From: Acidobacteriota bacterium
Lineage (GTDB): Bacteria > Acidobacteriota > Terriglobia > 2-12-FULL-54-10
Assembly (NCBI GenBank): GCA_009691245.1
Contig: SHUM01000021.1
Span: 1-51,927, forward strand
Length of the DNA: 51,927 nt
Direction: 5' to 3'
Below, in pieces: positions 50,283 through 51,927 of the stretch. Position numbers and translations under genes: made by a program. Within the stretch, counting starts at the first letter, position 1. Every line of letters begins with the position of its first letter. Below the pieces are notes generated by a model. It ran no database searches. It was not told where the DNA came from and worked only from the letters and a program-made list of their open reading frames with translations.

Positions 50283-51575
50283 ATGGGAAACTCGCCAATT
50301 TCAAATGAAGGAACGCGATTGTCGTCATCGATCTCCTCGGCTTTCGCACCACTTTCCCGCTGGTCGTTGTTGGTTCGCGAGATGAGGAAGCAGGAATTCT
50401 CCCTGGATCTTTCCACCGCGCTTGAGCAGATATTGCACTTGATCCAAAACGTTTCAGATGGATATGCGGCGGGAGTCTTTCTGTTGGATGAGAACTCGCG
50501 CGTGGTGCATGGCGCCGTGACAGAAATGTTTGACCGTAGCTTGTACGCGGGCCGAGGCGGACTGGCGGAGACCATGCGCTCCGCGGCTCCCTACTTGCTG
50601 TCGGACCTGCCGGCGAAGACCCGAGTGGTCGTCGCAGGTGAGCCGCCGCTGCCGCAGCCACGGAGCCAAATTGTCATCCCCATTCATCTGACTGCCCAAG
50701 GACGCGGAGCCTTGGTGCTGCGCGCCACCGAACCAAAGGCTTTCTCCTCCGCCGATGGAGACGCGCTGGCTCGCTTCGCGCTGGCCGTTTCTCCACGGAT
50801 TGAGAACGCGGTGCTCCGCCGCAAGATGTTGCAAGTGGGCGATGCCGAGGTCGAGCGTGATTTGGTGATGGCGCAGGAGATCATGGCGCGGCTGATTCCA
50901 CGCACGCCGCCGTCAATCCCGCGCTTTGACATAGCCAGCGCCTATGTGCCCGCGAAAGTGGTGGGCGGGGACCTGGTGGACTATGTGTCCATGCGCGATG
51001 ACCATGACCACTACGGATTTCTGGTGGCCGATGTCTCCGGCAACGGCATCCCTTCGGCGTTGCTGATGACCGGCTTCCGCGCGCTGTTTCGCGGGCTGAT
51101 CAAGAACGACTTCACCATTCGCTCGGTGTTTCGCAAGCTGAATAATCAGCTCTACGACAGCACCGCGCCGCAGGAGTTCGTATCGGCCTTTTACGCGGGG
51201 CTGGATGTCAGCACGCACCGGCTTATCTACGTCAACGGCGGACACGTCGCGCCGCTGCTCTATCGTCCGCGCCACCCGGTGCGCATGCTCGATGTGGGCG
51301 GGCCGGTGCTGGGCATTCTGCCCACGGCTTCCTACCACGAAGATTCCGTGGTGCTGCATCCGCAGGATATTCTGGTGTGCTTCAGCGACGGGTTGAGCGA
51401 AGTCGAGAATGCCGCCGGCGATATGTTTGACTCATACCGCATCCTGCGCGTGGTGGAGGGCCATCGCGGCGACTCCGCTGATTCCATCTGCGGAGCATTG
51501 CAGGAGGAAGCGAGCAAGTTCGCGGGCCACCAATTGCGCGATGATCTGTCCATACTGGTGCTAAAATTCCCGTAG
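50283..51575 (+). CDS. GAF/SpoIIE-type serine phosphatase (RsbU-like)
   Basis: A 430-residue cytoplasmic protein. A GAF-like sensor domain (~38-180) is followed by a PP2C-type SpoIIE phosphatase domain (~200-430). Metal-binding Asp residues appear in VGGDLVDYVS, LVADVSGNGIPSALLM, VCFSDGLSEVE and LRDDLSILVLKF. Such proteins dephosphorylate anti-sigma-factor antagonists or similar partners in stress signalling. The start at 50283 lacks a clear RBS. No partner-switch genes (STAS or HATPase) are in the window. Confidence 0.88.
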   Translation: MGNSPISNEGTRLSSSISSAFAPLSRWSLLVREMRKQEFSLDLSTALEQILHLIQNVSDGYAAGVFLLDENSRVVHGAVTEMFDRSLYAGRGGLAETMRSAAPYLLSDLPAKTRVVVAGEPPLPQPRSQIVIPIHLTAQGRGALVLRATEPKAFSSADGDALARFALAVSPRIENAVLRRKMLQVGDAEVERDLVMAQEIMARLIPRTPPSIPRFDIASAYVPAKVVGGDLVDYVSMRDDHDHYGFLVADVSGNGIPSALLMTGFRALFRGLIKNDFTIRSVFRKLNNQLYDSTAPQEFVSAFYAGLDVSTHRLIYVNGGHVAPLLYRPRHPVRMLDVGGPVLGILPTASYHEDSVVLHPQDILVCFSDGLSEVENAAGDMFDSYRILRVVEGHRGDSADSICGALQEEASKFAGHQLRDDLSILVLKFP

Positions 51576-51619
51576 GTCAAAATTGTTCGATTCGCTCGCT
51601 GAGGGCTTGGCCAGTGATC

Positions 51620-51927
51620 ATGAAACTCCCCATCTCCATGAAGCGCCTGCTGCTGTTCGCAGGCGTGCTGCTGCCGCTGGCGGCGCCGGCGCAGACCATC
51701 GAATGGAGCCATCAATTCGGCGCCTTCGAGAGCGATGAGGCTCTTGCGGTCGCAACCGACTCGATCGGCATCTACGCGGCCGGATTCACCGGCGGCATCC
51801 TGCCTGATCTTGACAAGGTGGGCCGCAACGACGCCTTCATCCGCAAATTCTCCGCCGCGGGCAATGTACTCTGGACGCGCCAGTTCGGCACCGAATACGA
51901 CGATGAGGCCAGGGCCATCCTCGCCGT
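51620..51927 (+). CDS. Exported SBBP-repeat protein (5' part, runs off the window)
   Basis: An open frame from ATG 51620 to the edge. The signal peptide (MKRLLLFAGVLLPLAAPAQT within residues 7-26) is followed by beta-propeller-like SBBP repeats: WSHQFGAFESDEALAVATDS, DAFIRKFSAAGNVLWTRQFG and TEYDDEARAI. Such proteins are secreted and often very long. In this group they commonly end in the Solibacter-type C-terminal domain. The rest lies outside the window. Confidence 0.85.
   Translation, partial: MKLPISMKRLLLFAGVLLPLAAPAQTIEWSHQFGAFESDEALAVATDSIGIYAAGFTGGILPDLDKVGRNDAFIRKFSAAGNVLWTRQFGTEYDDEARAILA

Noticed and set aside
1-51927. CRISPR array or prophage.
   Set aside because: No regularly spaced direct repeats, cas genes or phage structural genes were seen. 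The only phage-like trace is the integrase stump at ssrA.

Overview
The window reads as a chromosomal segment of an acidobacterium, most likely of the Bryobacterales/Solibacter group. The coding DNA is GC-rich. Two secreted proteins carry modules resembling the C-terminal domain described from Solibacter (TIGR03437-like). TPR and TolB-like proteins are abundant, and the intergenic inverted repeats are of a kind I associate with this phylum. This placement is inference; no rRNA gene is present. The first ~850 bp are AT-richer and disturbed by the end of an IS3-family element.

The most notable locus is at 1020-1898 on the minus strand. Two adjacent genes are homologues of the mercury-transport proteins MerT and MerP, but their metal-binding cysteine codons are replaced by in-frame TGA. 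MerT-like has TGA-TGA where the vicinal Cys-Cys of transmembrane helix 1 belongs. MerP-like has TGA at the first Cys of the HMA CxxC motif. A hairpin follows the codons in each gene, with its loop 17-18 nt after the (last) UGA, as in bacterial SECIS elements. A consensus-like promoter (TTGACA-18-TAGAAT) precedes the pair. The simplest reading is a two-gene selenoprotein system (UU-MerT plus UxxC-MerP) for mercury or another soft metal. Ordinary gene callers would truncate both genes.

Layout. 1-850: IS3 end, a gene fragment and a small TPR-like ORF. 1020-1898: the putative seleno-merTP pair. 2181-4110: an operon of ECF sigma factor, zinc-finger anti-sigma factor and a DUF3106-like periplasmic protein. 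4282-9430: transglutaminase-like membrane protein, PAS-GGDEF cyclase, rhomboid protease, glutaredoxin-like protein and small hypotheticals. 9636-12809: outer-membrane protein, secreted hydrolase and methyltransferase, with a large REP-like palindrome between the first two. 12871-14673: a VapBC-type toxin-antitoxin pair, a tyrosine-recombinase remnant and the tmRNA gene, which together look like an old integration hotspot. 14906-27967: housekeeping and envelope genes (lytic transglycosylase, aminotransferase, MBL-fold protein, RdgB/HAM1, NAD synthetase, an apparently dead S41 protease homologue, EF-P). 28185-34587: a secreted protein interrupted by an amber codon, a lone nuoA, a family 2 glycosyltransferase and a TolB/TPR protein. 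34736-51927: Xaa-Pro peptidase, TPR lipoprotein, biotinyl carrier protein, GlpX, F420-type oxidoreductase, permease, Tat-exported class II aldolase, nitrite/sulfite reductase behind a possible attenuator leader, tandem M20 peptidases, OmpA-like protein, zinc-ribbon protein, RsbU-like phosphatase and the start of an SBBP-repeat protein.

Most genes form short operons or stand alone. Clear couplings by ATGA overlap are sigma/anti-sigma/DUF3106, antitoxin/toxin, and MBL protein/RdgB.
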